NCBI GenBank assembly: GCA_024336345.1
Contig: JANFOG010000007.1
Location: 1,550,001-1,614,000, forward strand
Source of the DNA: Mariannaea sp. PMI_226
Taxonomy: Eukaryota; Ascomycota; Sordariomycetes; Hypocreales; Nectriaceae
DNA length: 64,000 nucleotides
Direction of reading: 5' to 3'
The position numbers were made by a program, and so were the translations under genes. Positions 37,901 through 48,688 of this stretch are shown here, in pieces. Position 1 is the stretch's first letter; each line of letters opens with the position of its first letter. The notes below the pieces were generated by a model. That model did not search any database. It saw only the letters and a program-made list of their open reading frames with translations, and was not told the DNA's origin.

Positions 37901-40900
37901 AGTGCCGTCTCTACGTCGACACCGATGTTGACTAACTCGAGGTCATCTGAGATTCTGGTCACTTGCTGCTGAGATGTTTGCACATCCTCCATAGTTAGAT
38001 AAATAGCAAGCATCGGCCTCCCTCCAATAGGCTCGATGACCGTCGCCACTACCTCTTTCGCGCATGGCACACATTCACGCACGTTGTACTCAACTTCACC
38101 GAGCTCTAGCCGCTGACCCCGGATCTTGACTTGCGTGTCCTTGCGCCCGACATAGCTCAAGCTACCGTCCTCATTCTGCCGGACAAGGTCACCGGTCTTA
38201 TATAACCGTCCTTGTCGACCGGAAACTCCACTACCACCGCGCAGCAACCATGCCGGATCGTTAATGAAGACAGCTGACGTCCTGTCCGGAGCGTCAAGAT
38301 ACCCACGGGCTAAAATCGGACCTTCTAACAGGAGCTCTCCTACCGCGCCGAGGGGTACGAGAACATTGTGGTCCGATGGGTCCGCCACCCACGATACGCA
38401 CCCAACTGCCGTTCCAATGCTATCTTGCTTAGTCGTCTCTTTATCATAGGTGCCCGCGATAGAACACACTGCTGCTTCGGTCGGTCCATATCCGTTGACG
38501 AGTTTACAGCGCCCAACCCAGGGGTCATAGTCGCTCTGTCGGACGGCTTCGCCAGCGAGCACTAGCAGCTCAACGCCTGGAATGGTCTCCGGTGGTATCA
38601 TGCGTGCGACCGTCGGTGTCAAGAGAATCACATTCACTTGCATGATATTAATGGCCTTCACCAAGTTACCAAAACTCTCCCGCCCGGACGGTATGCAGAC
38701 ACAGGCACCGTGGATCAGCGTTGTCATTATCTCCGCAATGCAGGCGTCGAACGTGTACGGCGCAAATTGTAGGATCCTCGATGCCTTGCTGAGACCAAAG
38801 GAGCCATGGCCCAGACAACTTGTCGCAATCGATCGGTGCTCCATCAACACACCCTTGGGCTCGCCAGTACTGCCGGAAGTAAAGATTACATAGGCAAGAG
38901 ACCGTGGGCTTGCGCGGGAGGGAGTCAAAATATTCGCATCACCCGAGGGCAGGCAAGCGATCGTTTCATAGCTGACGACGAAGGGGATGCTGTCACCCGG
39001 GACCAAAGATATATCTTTGCAAGACTCCGATAGCAGGACGATCTTGGCTTTGGTCTTTGTTAAGGCAAAGAATCGGCGCTCAGCTGCATCACCGCTGTCA
39101 AGGGACACAAAGGCGCCACCGGACTTGAAGACTGCCAGCATAGCCACTACCATCCACATCGACTTCTCGAAACACAATCCCACGACTATCTCTGGGCCAA
39201 CCCCGAGAGAGACGAGGTGGCACGCTAGCCTAGAGGCGAGGCCGTCTAGCTCACGATACGTGAGTTTACCATCCCACGCGTACACTGCCTCTATATCTGG
39301 TTGCGACTGGACTTGCTCTTCAACGAGTTCGTGCATACAGCGCTCGACTGCGTTGGGCACCAATCCATTCCAACCCCAAATTACCTCGTCTTCAGAAGTT
39401 AGTGTGTTGCTGATGCCTCCAATCGTCTCTTCCTGCTGCGCATTCACAAGACTTTTCAGCGCCACGCCAAGTTGGTGCAGGACCCTTTCCATCGTCCAAC
39501 TATCCACCACTCTCGTATCAAATCCCGCCCTGAAGCGAACGTTGCCTGGGCCTGGAAGGCACTCCAGGGTAACTGAGTACGTGACGGCGTCTTGTTCTTC
39601 TGACATTCTCTGCCACGTCCCAAGTGGGTCGTTGGCCCAAGGGTCATAGTCCTCTGTCTGGACCACCAGGAGCGTTTGGAAATTGACACCGAGCCTAGCT
39701 TCGTCACTGGCCTTACTGATCCGCTGTAGGCCCGTCTGCTCATATCGTACCATTCTTGTCGTTTGACGCTGCAGCACATCGAGGAATTCTAGCAGTCTCT
39801 GCTCCTTGCTCACTCGTACGCGCATTGGCACAGTCGCGAGAGTTGGTCCGACAACACTTTCGATACCGGCCACCGGTGCTTTCCTCCCGGTTAGGACGGA
39901 CCCGAAGATGACATCGGAGGATCCAGTATACTGTGATAAAATGATTGCTAATGCACCGTGTACAACCGTAGCAAGTGTCGCGCCTGTCATGTTGCCTCTT
40001 GCGAAATCAAGATCGATGTTGACTTCTAATTCCTTGTCCGCAGCCGGCTCTAGCGCCGATGCTGGCAAGGCAGGGAATGGTGCAAACTCGCCGTTTTCAA
40101 AGTAAGCTCTCCAAAATCCATCAACCTCCTCATCTGTGGTGTTGATAAGATGTCTGACAAATGCATTAAATCTTTTCAGTCCAGTCTCATCAGTGCTGTC
40201 GTGCTTTTGTCCGGCGAGGATATCTTGATATGAATTCCGAAAAGCGTCCAGTATAAGGCGAACAGACCATCCATCATACAGGGCATGGTGTATCGTCCAC
40301 ACAAAGTAGGTCTTGCAGGTCTCATCGCGGACAAGAGCGAACCTCGATAGCTTGGTACCAAGCCCCATGGCTGTCTTCTTATCATTCTGAAGATAGAGGT
40401 CTAGGGAATCAACTTGTTTCCACGCAACTTTGTCGCTCAAAACAACTTGAAGGAGACCCAGAGTCTTGTGGTGCACAATCCTCGTGCGAAGGGTAGCTGT
40501 CGCCCGAAGCACCCGCTCCCAAGCTTCACGAAAGGCCTCTAGTTGTGTTTCGCTAGATATTTCTAGCACAGCCTGCATCATATAATCGCCTGGTCTTTTG
40601 GCGCTGAGCGAGAGCAAGCCCTCTTGCAGTGGTGTGCATGGGTATGCATCCTCTACGGACACTGGGTTCACTTCACAGAGGTGAGCGAGCTCCTCAGCAA
40701 GGTTCCCAGTTTGTTGGTGGTTGTCTAAAAGAGAAAACGGGAGCACTTCCTCGACATTTTCATCCTGTGTTCCTTGGTTTTGGGGCCCCTCCAGCATTTG
40801 GGCCTGCTCAATGAGGGTAGGGTGTTCGAAGATGCCTGTCACAGTTAGTATAACCCCTACCTTGCGACCCTCGCTGACTAGTTTCATTGCAGTTATCGAA

Positions 40901-42786
40901 TCTCCACCTAGTCGGAAGAAGCTGTCATCAAGACCAATGCGACTGGGTTCGACCAGGAGAACATTGGCCCACAACTTCTGTAGGCGCCGCCCAGCCTCAG
41001 TCTGAGGTTGCTTCTTCTCTCCTGCTGCTGTTTGAAGCTCAGCCAGCTGTTTTACTGATAAATTAGACGCCATTTCCCGCAGCCGTCTCCTGTCTATCTT
41101 CCCCGAGGCTGTGAGTGGCGGTCGCGAGAGTCGGAAATAGATGGCGGGGACCATGTATACGGGCAATCGCTGAGACAATGCCTCATCCAAAAGCTCAGGA
41201 ACGTGCATGAACTCTATGACGGGGTCGCTACTCAATACACCCTCTTTTCTTGTTGCGTTGCTGTCTCGGTTTATGATGAAGGCCGCCAGCATCGTCTTCT
41301 CCTGTACTCCTCCTGGTGCCAGGGCTTCAACTATCACTTCGTTGACAGACTCCATACACGTACGAACATGGTGCTCAACCTCTGCCAGCTCGACACGTTG
41401 GCCGCGTATCTTGACTTGATTGTCCTTACGACTGACATACACGAGATTCCCGTCAGCATCGTACCGCACCAGATCACCAGTCTTATAAAGACGACTGGAG
41501 CGACCACGTCGGTTTCGGCAACCTTTCAAGAGCCACGAGGGATTCTCGATGAAGGCCATAGCCGTCTTCTTTTCGTCGTTTAGGTAGCCTCTCGCCAACG
41601 TTGGCCCCTCCAACAAAAGCTCCCCAACCTCTCCGGCTGGAACAAGTCGGTCCGAGTCATATGGGTCAACAACCCATGTCGCAACTCCCTGTCCTCTTCC
41701 GATACTTGTTGCCGCTTCAGGGCTTCCGGGATTCGCATTGACGGCGCTTACGGGCGTACACTCTGCAGGCCCATATGCGTTGCGAACCTTAACATGGCCC
41801 CATAAGCGTTCAACGTCGGCCAGACGGACGGCCTCTCCACCAAGAATGATGGCTTCCATCTCAGACAACGCTTCAGGGTCTAGAAGACGAGTGACAGACG
41901 GCGTTAGGTCCGCTACCGTGACACGCATTTCTTTCATCGTTGCGCCAAGGCTCGATTTTCGTTGTTCCTCTGAGGGAATGCAAATAGTGCCTCCAACGAA
42001 TAGTGTTGCCATTGTATTGTGTATAGCTGCATCAAAGCTGTAACCGGCAAAGTCAAACACCCTTGACTGTGCGTGAAATCCAAGTGCATCTACCTGATAC
42101 CGACAAGCAGTAGAGAAACTCGAATGTGTGATGATAATACCTTTCGGTTCACCTGTGCTGCCAGACGTGAAACAGACGTACATGGCAGAGGTTGGGATTG
42201 GCTGAGAAGGGATGACGCCAGTCAAGGGCCATTGATGTTGTGAATGGGACCCGACGACGACAACATCGACGTCCGCCGCCGGGCTAAATCCCCCACCACT
42301 AGAGGTACAGATGATGGTAGCATTGCATTGCCCAATGATAGAGTTCAGTCGACTTTCTGGTTGATTGAGATCCAAGAGCACAAATGCGCCGCCAGCCTTA
42401 AGGACAGCTAGCATCGCAAGCACCGTCCATTTGGACTTTTGAAAACATAAAGGCACAATCACTTCAGTCCCAACCCCTAGGCTAACAAGATGGTACGCCA
42501 GTTGTGAGGAAAGCTCGTTCAGTTCACCATATGTGAATTCTCCATCCCACGCGTGCACAGCCGTTTTCGTAGGCTGAGCAAGAGACTTGGCGGAGATGAT
42601 GCTATGCATACAATCTTGGACTGCCTCAGGAACTTCGCCGCTCAACTGCCAGACAGTTTCGAGCTGGTCGTTGGTAAGGTGTTGAATATGGTTGACGCCA
42701 TTGGCGCCGTGGACGTTGTTGGTGCCATTGATGCCACCGTTGACACCGCCAATGTCCGTCGCGGCGGTCATCTCGACGTTTTTCAT
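18106..42786 (-). CDS. Giant seven-module nonribosomal peptide synthetase
   Basis: Two exons (42786-25123 and 25062-18106) joined by a 60-bp intron give about 8,206 residues. The intron (GTAAGT donor, GCTAACATG branch, GGCAG acceptor) splits the fifth condensation domain, so the two long reading frames are one gene. Domain order: A1-T1-C1-A2-T2-C2-A3-T3-C3-A4-T4-C4-A5-T5-E5-C5-A6-T6-C6-(A7 remnant)-MT-T7-CT. The start at 42786 is the first ATG before the A1 domain; the open frame upstream to 42942 has no ATG and low-complexity composition, so it is probably 5' UTR. Initiation is by an A-T module without an N-terminal C domain. Release is by a terminal CT domain (SHAQYDG), the fungal macrocyclisation type, so a cyclic hexa- or heptapeptide with one D residue is expected. 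It is transcribed divergently from an ABCC transporter and converges on a DMATS gene. The product is not known to me. Confidence 0.93.
22980..26280 (-). other. NRPS module 6 (C5-A6-T6), split by the intron
   Basis: C5 follows the epimerase and has NHAIVDG: the second, catalytic histidine is kept and the first is Asn. It spans the 60-bp intron. A6 has TSGSTGTPKG, TYGPAETTPS and a pocket code by eye of D-V-Q-H-V-G-T-P-S-K. D-V-Q starts are often seen in proline-activating domains, but the remainder does not match what I know. The carrier has LGGDSIVAM. Confidence 0.75.
25063..25122 (-). other. 60-bp intron within the NRPS C5 domain
   Basis: On the minus strand: GTAAGT donor at 25122, GCTAACATG branch region, GGCAG acceptor ending at 25063. 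Splicing is in phase 0 and turns GREQGE plus stop-containing sequence into GREQGE-YDISIDAVDDG, a continuous condensation-domain sequence. Confidence 0.93.
26280..30860 (-). other. NRPS module 5 (C4-A5-T5-E5) with epimerase
   Basis: C4 has HHALYDG. A5 pocket code by eye is D-A-Q-V-V-C-G-V-C-K. After the carrier (LGGDSITAM) comes an epimerisation domain of about 440 residues with HHLVIDLVSW (catalytic His), EGHGREPW and FNYAGSYQQ. Residue 5 should therefore be presented as the D isomer. Confidence 0.85.
30860..34120 (-). other. NRPS module 4 (C3-A4-T4)
   Basis: The condensation domain is intact (HHALYDG). A4 pocket code by eye is D-V-H-N-I-L-T-P-I-K. The near identity with A3 suggests that modules 3 and 4 load the same or very similar amino acids. 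Confidence 0.8.
34120..37400 (-). other. NRPS module 3 (C2-A3-T3)
   Basis: The condensation domain is intact (HHALYDG). A3 pocket code by eye is D-V-H-N-L-L-T-P-I-K, differing from module 4 at a single position. The carrier serine is in LGGDSVAAM. Confidence 0.8.
37400..40680 (-). other. NRPS module 2 (C1-A2-T2)
   Basis: The condensation domain is intact (HHALYDG). A2 has all core motifs. Its pocket code by eye is D-A-A-L-V-A-G-V-C-K. The A domain belongs to the same sequence type as A5 (EI-x-TTLIHG, GYGPTEAAVCS), different from A1/A3/A4. Confidence 0.8.
40680..42690 (-). other. NRPS module 1 (A1-T1), loading module
   Basis: The A domain has TSGSTGEPKG (A3), FDFAGYSFDAAIHN (A4), AYGPAEC (A5), YKTGD (A7) and GKIDRR (A10). 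The carrier domain has LGGDSITAM. Aligning by eye to the GrsA pocket gives the ten-residue code D-A-H-D-I-G-A-P-V-K. I cannot map this to a substrate with confidence. Confidence 0.8.
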
Positions 42787-43899
42787 GATGATTTCTATTT
42801 CGGATAGCTTCCTTGTAATTATGTCTTTCTTTTCAAAATTATCCAGTAGAGTGTCTTTGTTGTTGTGGTAGAAGTAGTTTTGGGTGGTAAAAGTTGTTTT
42901 CTTGTTGATGGTGGTGGTGTTGAGCGTTACAGTGTTTACCACCGCAGATCGACCTTGGCTGCTTTCCTATTACACGAATAATACTGAATCCGAGACTTAG
43001 GGTATTCGTATATTAATCAGCAGCAGAGTGTACACAGAAGGATTTTTCTCTCTTCGTAGCTTGACCAGATCATTGCTCATTGGCCTTGAATAACCTGTAA
43101 GCTGCCGCTCCATATATAACGCCTCATTTCTCACTATTGGTTCCTGCACCATAATTACGTCTAAGTGCTGAGTCGTTGGCCCCATGCTCAGCCTCTATCA
43201 ATTATCTATCTTATAAAATAATGCGTTGCCATAAGCTCTAGAGGCTGCTGATTGGGAACTATAACTCGACATGGGCTCCATGCTGTTCGATGACATGTCC
43301 CACTAAAATCCTACTATGAGAATAATCGGCACCACACGGAACCGGTCTTACTCAGCTAATAATAAGTCTCACTTGTCGTGTCAATCTCACTCGCATAAGC
43401 AGTGCTGATTGCCTCTCCATCCCGTCCTACTAATGTTTAGTGAGCAGCAAATGTGCCGAATGTCAGTGGCAGAAGCCCCTTCTGTCCCTCGGGATATGAT
43501 AGACTAAATAATCACGCATCCTATTTTAGCCATGATGAATAAGGAACGCAACTCTCGGTACTTCCAAAGTTCCTCGTGCGATCCCAGCTTATTCTATTAC
43601 TCACTCAAGTCATTCCATATCCACTGACCAGCGAGGCAAACCCAGATAACGTAGCTGTGTCATCAAATTGCTTACCGCTTCATTCTATTATGTCAATTCT
43701 CGATTAAGAGCTGCATGCCTGGCTTCTAGCTGAAACGTAACCCTGTTCTTTTTTGCATGCCCTTTGTGCGCTGCTAGTGTTTTCCACCTTTCATCCAACA
43801 TTCCTGCCGACGAATAGTTTTCTCGCCTGATTAAGAGCTAGTTGATGGAAGAGACATCAATGGCTTCACCCTCATGATATCTGTGCATCAACGGCTATC
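42787..43899. promoter_or_regulatory. Divergent promoter region of NRPS and ABC transporter
   Basis: 1.1 kb between two divergent starts, holding the NRPS 5' leader (to about 43080), a TATATA box at 43113-43118 on the minus strand, and an AT-rich core. A CGG-AA-CCG inverted triplet lies at 43337-43344. No other gene is supported here. Shared control of synthetase and exporter is inferred from the layout. Confidence 0.6.
43337..43344. promoter_or_regulatory. Candidate Zn2Cys6 site, CGG-N2-CCG
   Basis: CGG, two bases, CCG, between the two divergent genes and within reach of both starts. A cluster regulator of the Zn2Cys6 family could use it. Short motif, chance occurrence possible. Confidence 0.25.
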
Positions 43900-46800
43900 A
43901 TGAGCTTTTCTAGCTGTTCAAGCGATGCCACCTTTGGCCCTGTGGTCAAGGGATGTCGCGATGACTTTGATTTCACGCTTACATTTGAGCGCATATTTCT
44001 TTCCTTGGTCCCTTCCTCGCTCTTTGTCGTCGCGTCAGTAGTACGCGGTTTGTGGTTGGTTAGGAAACCTACCGTTGTGAAAAGTCACACTCTCCAAGTT
44101 GTGAAAGTAGTAAGTCCTGCAAAGTTGGCTTGATTCAAACGAGGAGACCTGAGTGCTCACAGAAACTCGACAGGTGGCATGTGTAGCCTATGCAGCGTTG
44201 CGGCTTGCACTTCTTGTCCTGATTAGCAGCGGTCCCGGCAGACACGCCCGGCTCTTCGTCCCATCTGCCGTTCTCGAGTCCGTCGCTTCTGTGGCAATTC
44301 TCGCATTGTCTCTGCTAGAACACTCCAGATCGCTGCGACCATCTACGATTCTAGCCGCGTATTTGCTCCTGGCTCTCCTCTTCGATATTACCCAAACCCG
44401 GTCTCTATACCTTGCGGCCGAGAGTGCTGCAGAGCACAGGTACGCCCACGTGTTCACTGCCGCAACCGTTGTCAACGGAATCCTTGTTGTGACCGAATCG
44501 AAGCAGAAGTCGAGATTGGTGCCATTGGGAGACAAACGGCATGGCCCTGAGGATACAAGTGGTCTCTATAGTCTCAGTACTTTCTTCTGGGTCAATACTC
44601 TCTTCCTACGAGGTTACAAGAAGCTTCTCACTGATGACGATCTCCTCCCCCTCGGCCAGACCATGTCCACCAAGGCCCTCGGACAAAAATTGGACATGTA
44701 CCTGGAGGCTCACCCTACTCGTGGCCGGAAGGGTGGCCTCACGATGGCCCTCAGCAGAATCCTAGCTGTCCCTCTGCTCCTCCCGGTCGCTCCTCGGTTA
44801 GCACTGTTGGGATTCACCTTCTCTCAGCCTTTTCTCATCCACGCGGTCCTGTCCTATCTAGTCTCTACAGTGACCGGGTCCGAAAATAAACACTCAGGCT
44901 ACGGCTTGATAGGCGCCACCATCTTTATCTACTTGGGCATCGCTTTTTCGACCGCCCTTCAGCGCTATCTCCACGAACGTACCATGTGGATGGCGCGAGG
45001 TGCTCTGGCCCACTCTGTGTACAGGAAGGCGATGCAATTGAAGATATCTAACGCTGATGACTCGGCAGCTCTCACATTAATGAGCACCGATATCGAGAGG
45101 ATCAGAATAGGATTCAAGTCCTTGCACGACTTCTGGGCCTCTCCCATCGAGATCGCCCTAGGGTCTTGGATGCTATACAACAACCTTGGCATAACTTTTC
45201 TTGCGCCCATTGTCCTCGTCGCTGTATGCGTCTTATTTGTCGCCCTACTTATCACCATGTTCGGCAGTCGGCAAGCGGCATGGATGACAAGAATCGAGAA
45301 AAGAGTCGGGGCAACGTCGCACCTGATTGCGAATATGAAGCACTTGAAGATCGCGGGTCTCACGGGACCTGTAGAGACCCTTGTCCAACACCTACGCGAA
45401 GACGAGATCCGAGTTGGCGGGAAGTGGCGTGGATTGATGATTGTGGCCACCTTCATCGGTTTTACCCCCGTTTTGATGGGACCAGTTATAACATTCGCCT
45501 TGACGTCGCGGGACCTCAACGTTACGAGGCTCTTTACATCACTATCCTTCCTCACGTTTCTTACTATTCCCCTTACGCAATTGATCCAATTTGTACCCCC
45601 TCTTTTGGCCTCCTTCACTTGCTTGGATCGAATTCAGACGTTCCTCGAGAAGGATGCCCGGGTCGACTTTCGAGACTTCAGTACAGGCCCAGTCTCAGAG
45701 AAGCTGGGAGACAAGGCACCAAAAGAGGGAACCTCTGTCGCTATTGAGATATTGAATGGCAGCTTCGGGTGGGATGAGGGTAGTATGGTGTTGCAAGATC
45801 TCAACCTGCAGATTCCAGCGTCCGGCTTGACGATGGTAGTCGGACCCGTAGCATCCGGTAAGACTACGCTCTGCAAAGCACTCTTAGGAGAAACCCCGAA
45901 CTACTCTGGCCATGTTACCGTAGGGCAGGCGTCTCGTGTTATTGGATATTGCGAACAAGTACCCTTCATCTCCAACGCGACGATCCGGGACAACATCATC
46001 GGTTACTCACCGTTCAATGCGGCCAGGTATGACGAAGTAGTCTACGCGGCAATGCTTATGCCAGATCTGGCAGTGCTTCCGCTGGGCGATGGTACCCAAG
46101 TAGGCAGTAACGGCATCACACTGAGCGGTGGTCAAAAGCAGAGGGTTTCGATGGCGCGAGCTTTGTACTTGGAAACGGATCTTGTAATCTTTGACGACGT
46201 GTTCAGCGGCCTAGATGCCGATACAACAGAACACGTTTTCAGTCGAGTATTTGGGCTAGATGGCCTCATCCGCAGCCGGAAGGCCACAGCTGTTGTGTGC
46301 ACGCATTCTGTGCGACATTTGCCATCGGCCGACCATGTGATCGCCCTGGGCTCAGATGGCCGAATCGTCGAGCAAGGCTCGTTCGAGAATCTCATCGCAA
46401 ACGAGGCCTATGTACATAGCTTGGGGGTGACTTCGACCGCAAAACCCAGCCCCAGCTCGGATGCCACGCCTCAATCACTTGGTGATCTTTTTAGCGAAGC
46501 AGAAGGCCCACCACCGCTGAGTATCCGTCCAAGCTTAGAAGCGTCAAGAGCACCCCGTGCAGCCGAGAAACTGAGTCGCCAAGTCGGTGACAGGACTGTG
46601 TATAAGCATTATGCGAAGAGCAACAGCCCAATCACGCTTCTCTCTTTCCTATTTGTCGATGCAGCCATAGGTTTCCTCTGGAATTACCCTCAGATATGGC
46701 TTACCAATTGGGCTGATGACGTCGTGGCCAACAAACACTCACACCCGCAGGCTTACTGGGTCGGCATCTACGCCCTCCTCTCAGGTCTATGTCTAGTCTT

Positions 46801-48688
46801 CATCGCCATCGCAGGCGTCCTCGTTCTAGTGGCCATAGTAGCGCAATCTGGAACGAGGCTTCACCATGCGGCTCTGCGCACCGTCTTTGGAGCCTCCCTT
46901 CGGTTCTTCACAAAAACCGACGCTGGTGTCGTGACAAATTTGTTCTCGCAAGATATGACCCTCATTGACACTGAGCTGCCGCAGGCTCTCCTCAACTTGA
47001 TGATCTCCATATTTGTGGTCATTGGAATGGCTGCGGTTGTGATCACGTCGTCGCCGTACATAGCCATCAGCTACCCTTTCCTGCTTGCCTTAATGTGGGT
47101 GGTCCAGAGGTTCTACCTCCGAACTTCCAGACAGCTCCGACTTATGGAGCTCGAGGCAAAAAGCCCGCTATAGTAAGTTTGCTACTTCTATCTATCCGTC
47201 CTTGCGATTCTTTTGCATTAACCAGAGCGTCCTCATAGCACTCAGTTTACGGACACGCTGACGGGCGTGGCCACTCTCCGGGCGTTCGGCTGGGTCGACG
47301 CCAGTCTCGAGCTCAACAACAAATTCGTAGACACCTCGCAGACTCCCGCCTACCTCCTCGCTATGATCCAGCACTGGCTCACTCTAATGCTCCAGTTGGT
47401 GGTGGCTATTTTAGCTACCCTTGTCGTCGTGCTCACGACCCAGGTTAACCTAGCCTCACGCGCTGGCTACGTCGGGGCATCTTTGGTCACGCTAATGTCC
47501 TTTGGAGAGACATTTACAATTCTTATCTTGATGTACACTTTGCTAGAGACATCTTTGGGTGCCGTAAGTCGGTTGAAATCCTTCAGCGAAGATGTCATTC
47601 CGGAGAGCGCGTCGGACGATCAACTCACAGAGCCTCCACCATCGTGGCCATCTCACGGCGCCATTGAGATCAAGAATGTCTCTGCTTCATACGAGTAAGT
47701 TTGCAAGGTTGTGAGGGGTTTCCGTCCTCCAAAAGACGAGCAGGGCAAAAAGTTGACACTCCATGAACATCAGTGCTCCAGAAGATGCTCTCTCTGACGA
47801 GAGCCTGGTTTCGAGAAATCTTGCCCTAAACGACCTCAACATCAGTATATCGTGTGGCGAAAAGGTTGCGATTTGCGGCCGTACTGGGAGGTGAGTAGCA
47901 CAACTTCGCTCATGTCGCCGCTTCGCAGTCAACTGACCATTGATGGCTCTCGATTCTTATTTCACTACTAACTGTATCTCAGTGGAAAATCTTCCATCAT
48001 CCTGCTTTTACTCCGGCTCCTAGACCCCGTCCCCGAAAGTGGGAGCCAGATAGAAATTGATGGGGTCCCTCTTCATCAAGTGGACCGATCTCTGCTCCGA
48101 CATCGCGTTATTGCCGTACCCCAAGACGCCGTTTTTTTCCCAGACGGCACATCGGTCAAGGCCAACTTGGACCCTTTTGACGCCTCCACCGCCGAGGAAT
48201 GTCGTGAGGTGCTTGAAGCAGTCGGCCTTTGGCGGTCCATCGAAGAACGCGGCGGTCTGGACGGGGGTACAACCGCCGACACTTATTCCCAGGGCCAAAA
48301 GCAACTATTTAGCTTGGCACGTGCGATCCTACGACGACGAATCCGCAGTCGTGAGGCTCTCAAGGATGTAAACCATGTTGATGCGGGAACTACACAGGGC
48401 GTCAAAGGGCTGCTGTTGCTGGATGAGGTGAGCGCGTCTGTGGACAAGGACACGGAACGCGAAATGCAGGCCATTATTAAGCGCGAGTTTGCCGACTATA
48501 CGGTCGTGATGGTTTCCCACCGACTTGACATTATTATGAATTCCGATACTGTGTTTGTCATCGAGGCGGGTAGCGTTGTTGAATCTGGTAATCCACAGGA
48601 GCTGATGGGGAGACAAGGGAGTCACTTGCAAAAGCTCTGGGTTGTTGAAGCAGATTCGGAACAGGAAACGCAAAATCGAGATACATAA
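43900..48688 (+). CDS. ABC transporter, ABCC (MRP) full-size
   Basis: Five exons (43900-44109, 44174-47172, 47239-47694, 47774-47890, 47983-48688) give 1,425 residues. Order: a short N-terminal hydrophobic region (CRDDFDFTLTFE start typical of fungal ABCC proteins), TMD1, NBD1, TMD2, NBD2. NBD1 has Walker A GPVASGKTT (about residue 626), signature LSGGQKQRV and Walker B LVIFDDVFSG. NBD2 has Walker A GRTGSGKSS (split by an intron), signature YSQGQKQLF and Walker B LLLLDEVSAS. NBD1 has Asp where the catalytic Glu would be and NBD2 keeps Glu, the asymmetric pattern usual for this family. ABCC pumps move amphipathic compounds or conjugates across vacuolar or plasma membranes. Divergence from the NRPS suggests export, storage or self-protection for the peptide. 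The first donor could be 3 bp earlier, costing one residue. Confidence 0.92.

Noticed and set aside
18106..42786. Assignment as enniatin, beauvericin or bassianolide synthetase.
   Set aside because: Those have two A domains and about 3,100-3,200 residues; only the last module is similar.
18106..42942. Two separate NRPS genes (about 5,944 and 2,311 residues).
   Set aside because: The frames split one condensation domain and a consensus 60-bp intron joins them in phase.
42787..42942. 52-codon N-terminal extension of the NRPS.
   Set aside because: No ATG in the extension and low-complexity composition; a TATA box further upstream makes it probable 5' UTR.
15737..48688. Assignment to a named prenylated peptide such as the pullularins.
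   Set aside because: The idea fits prenylation loosely, but no A-domain code could be tied to a substrate and ring size is uncertain.
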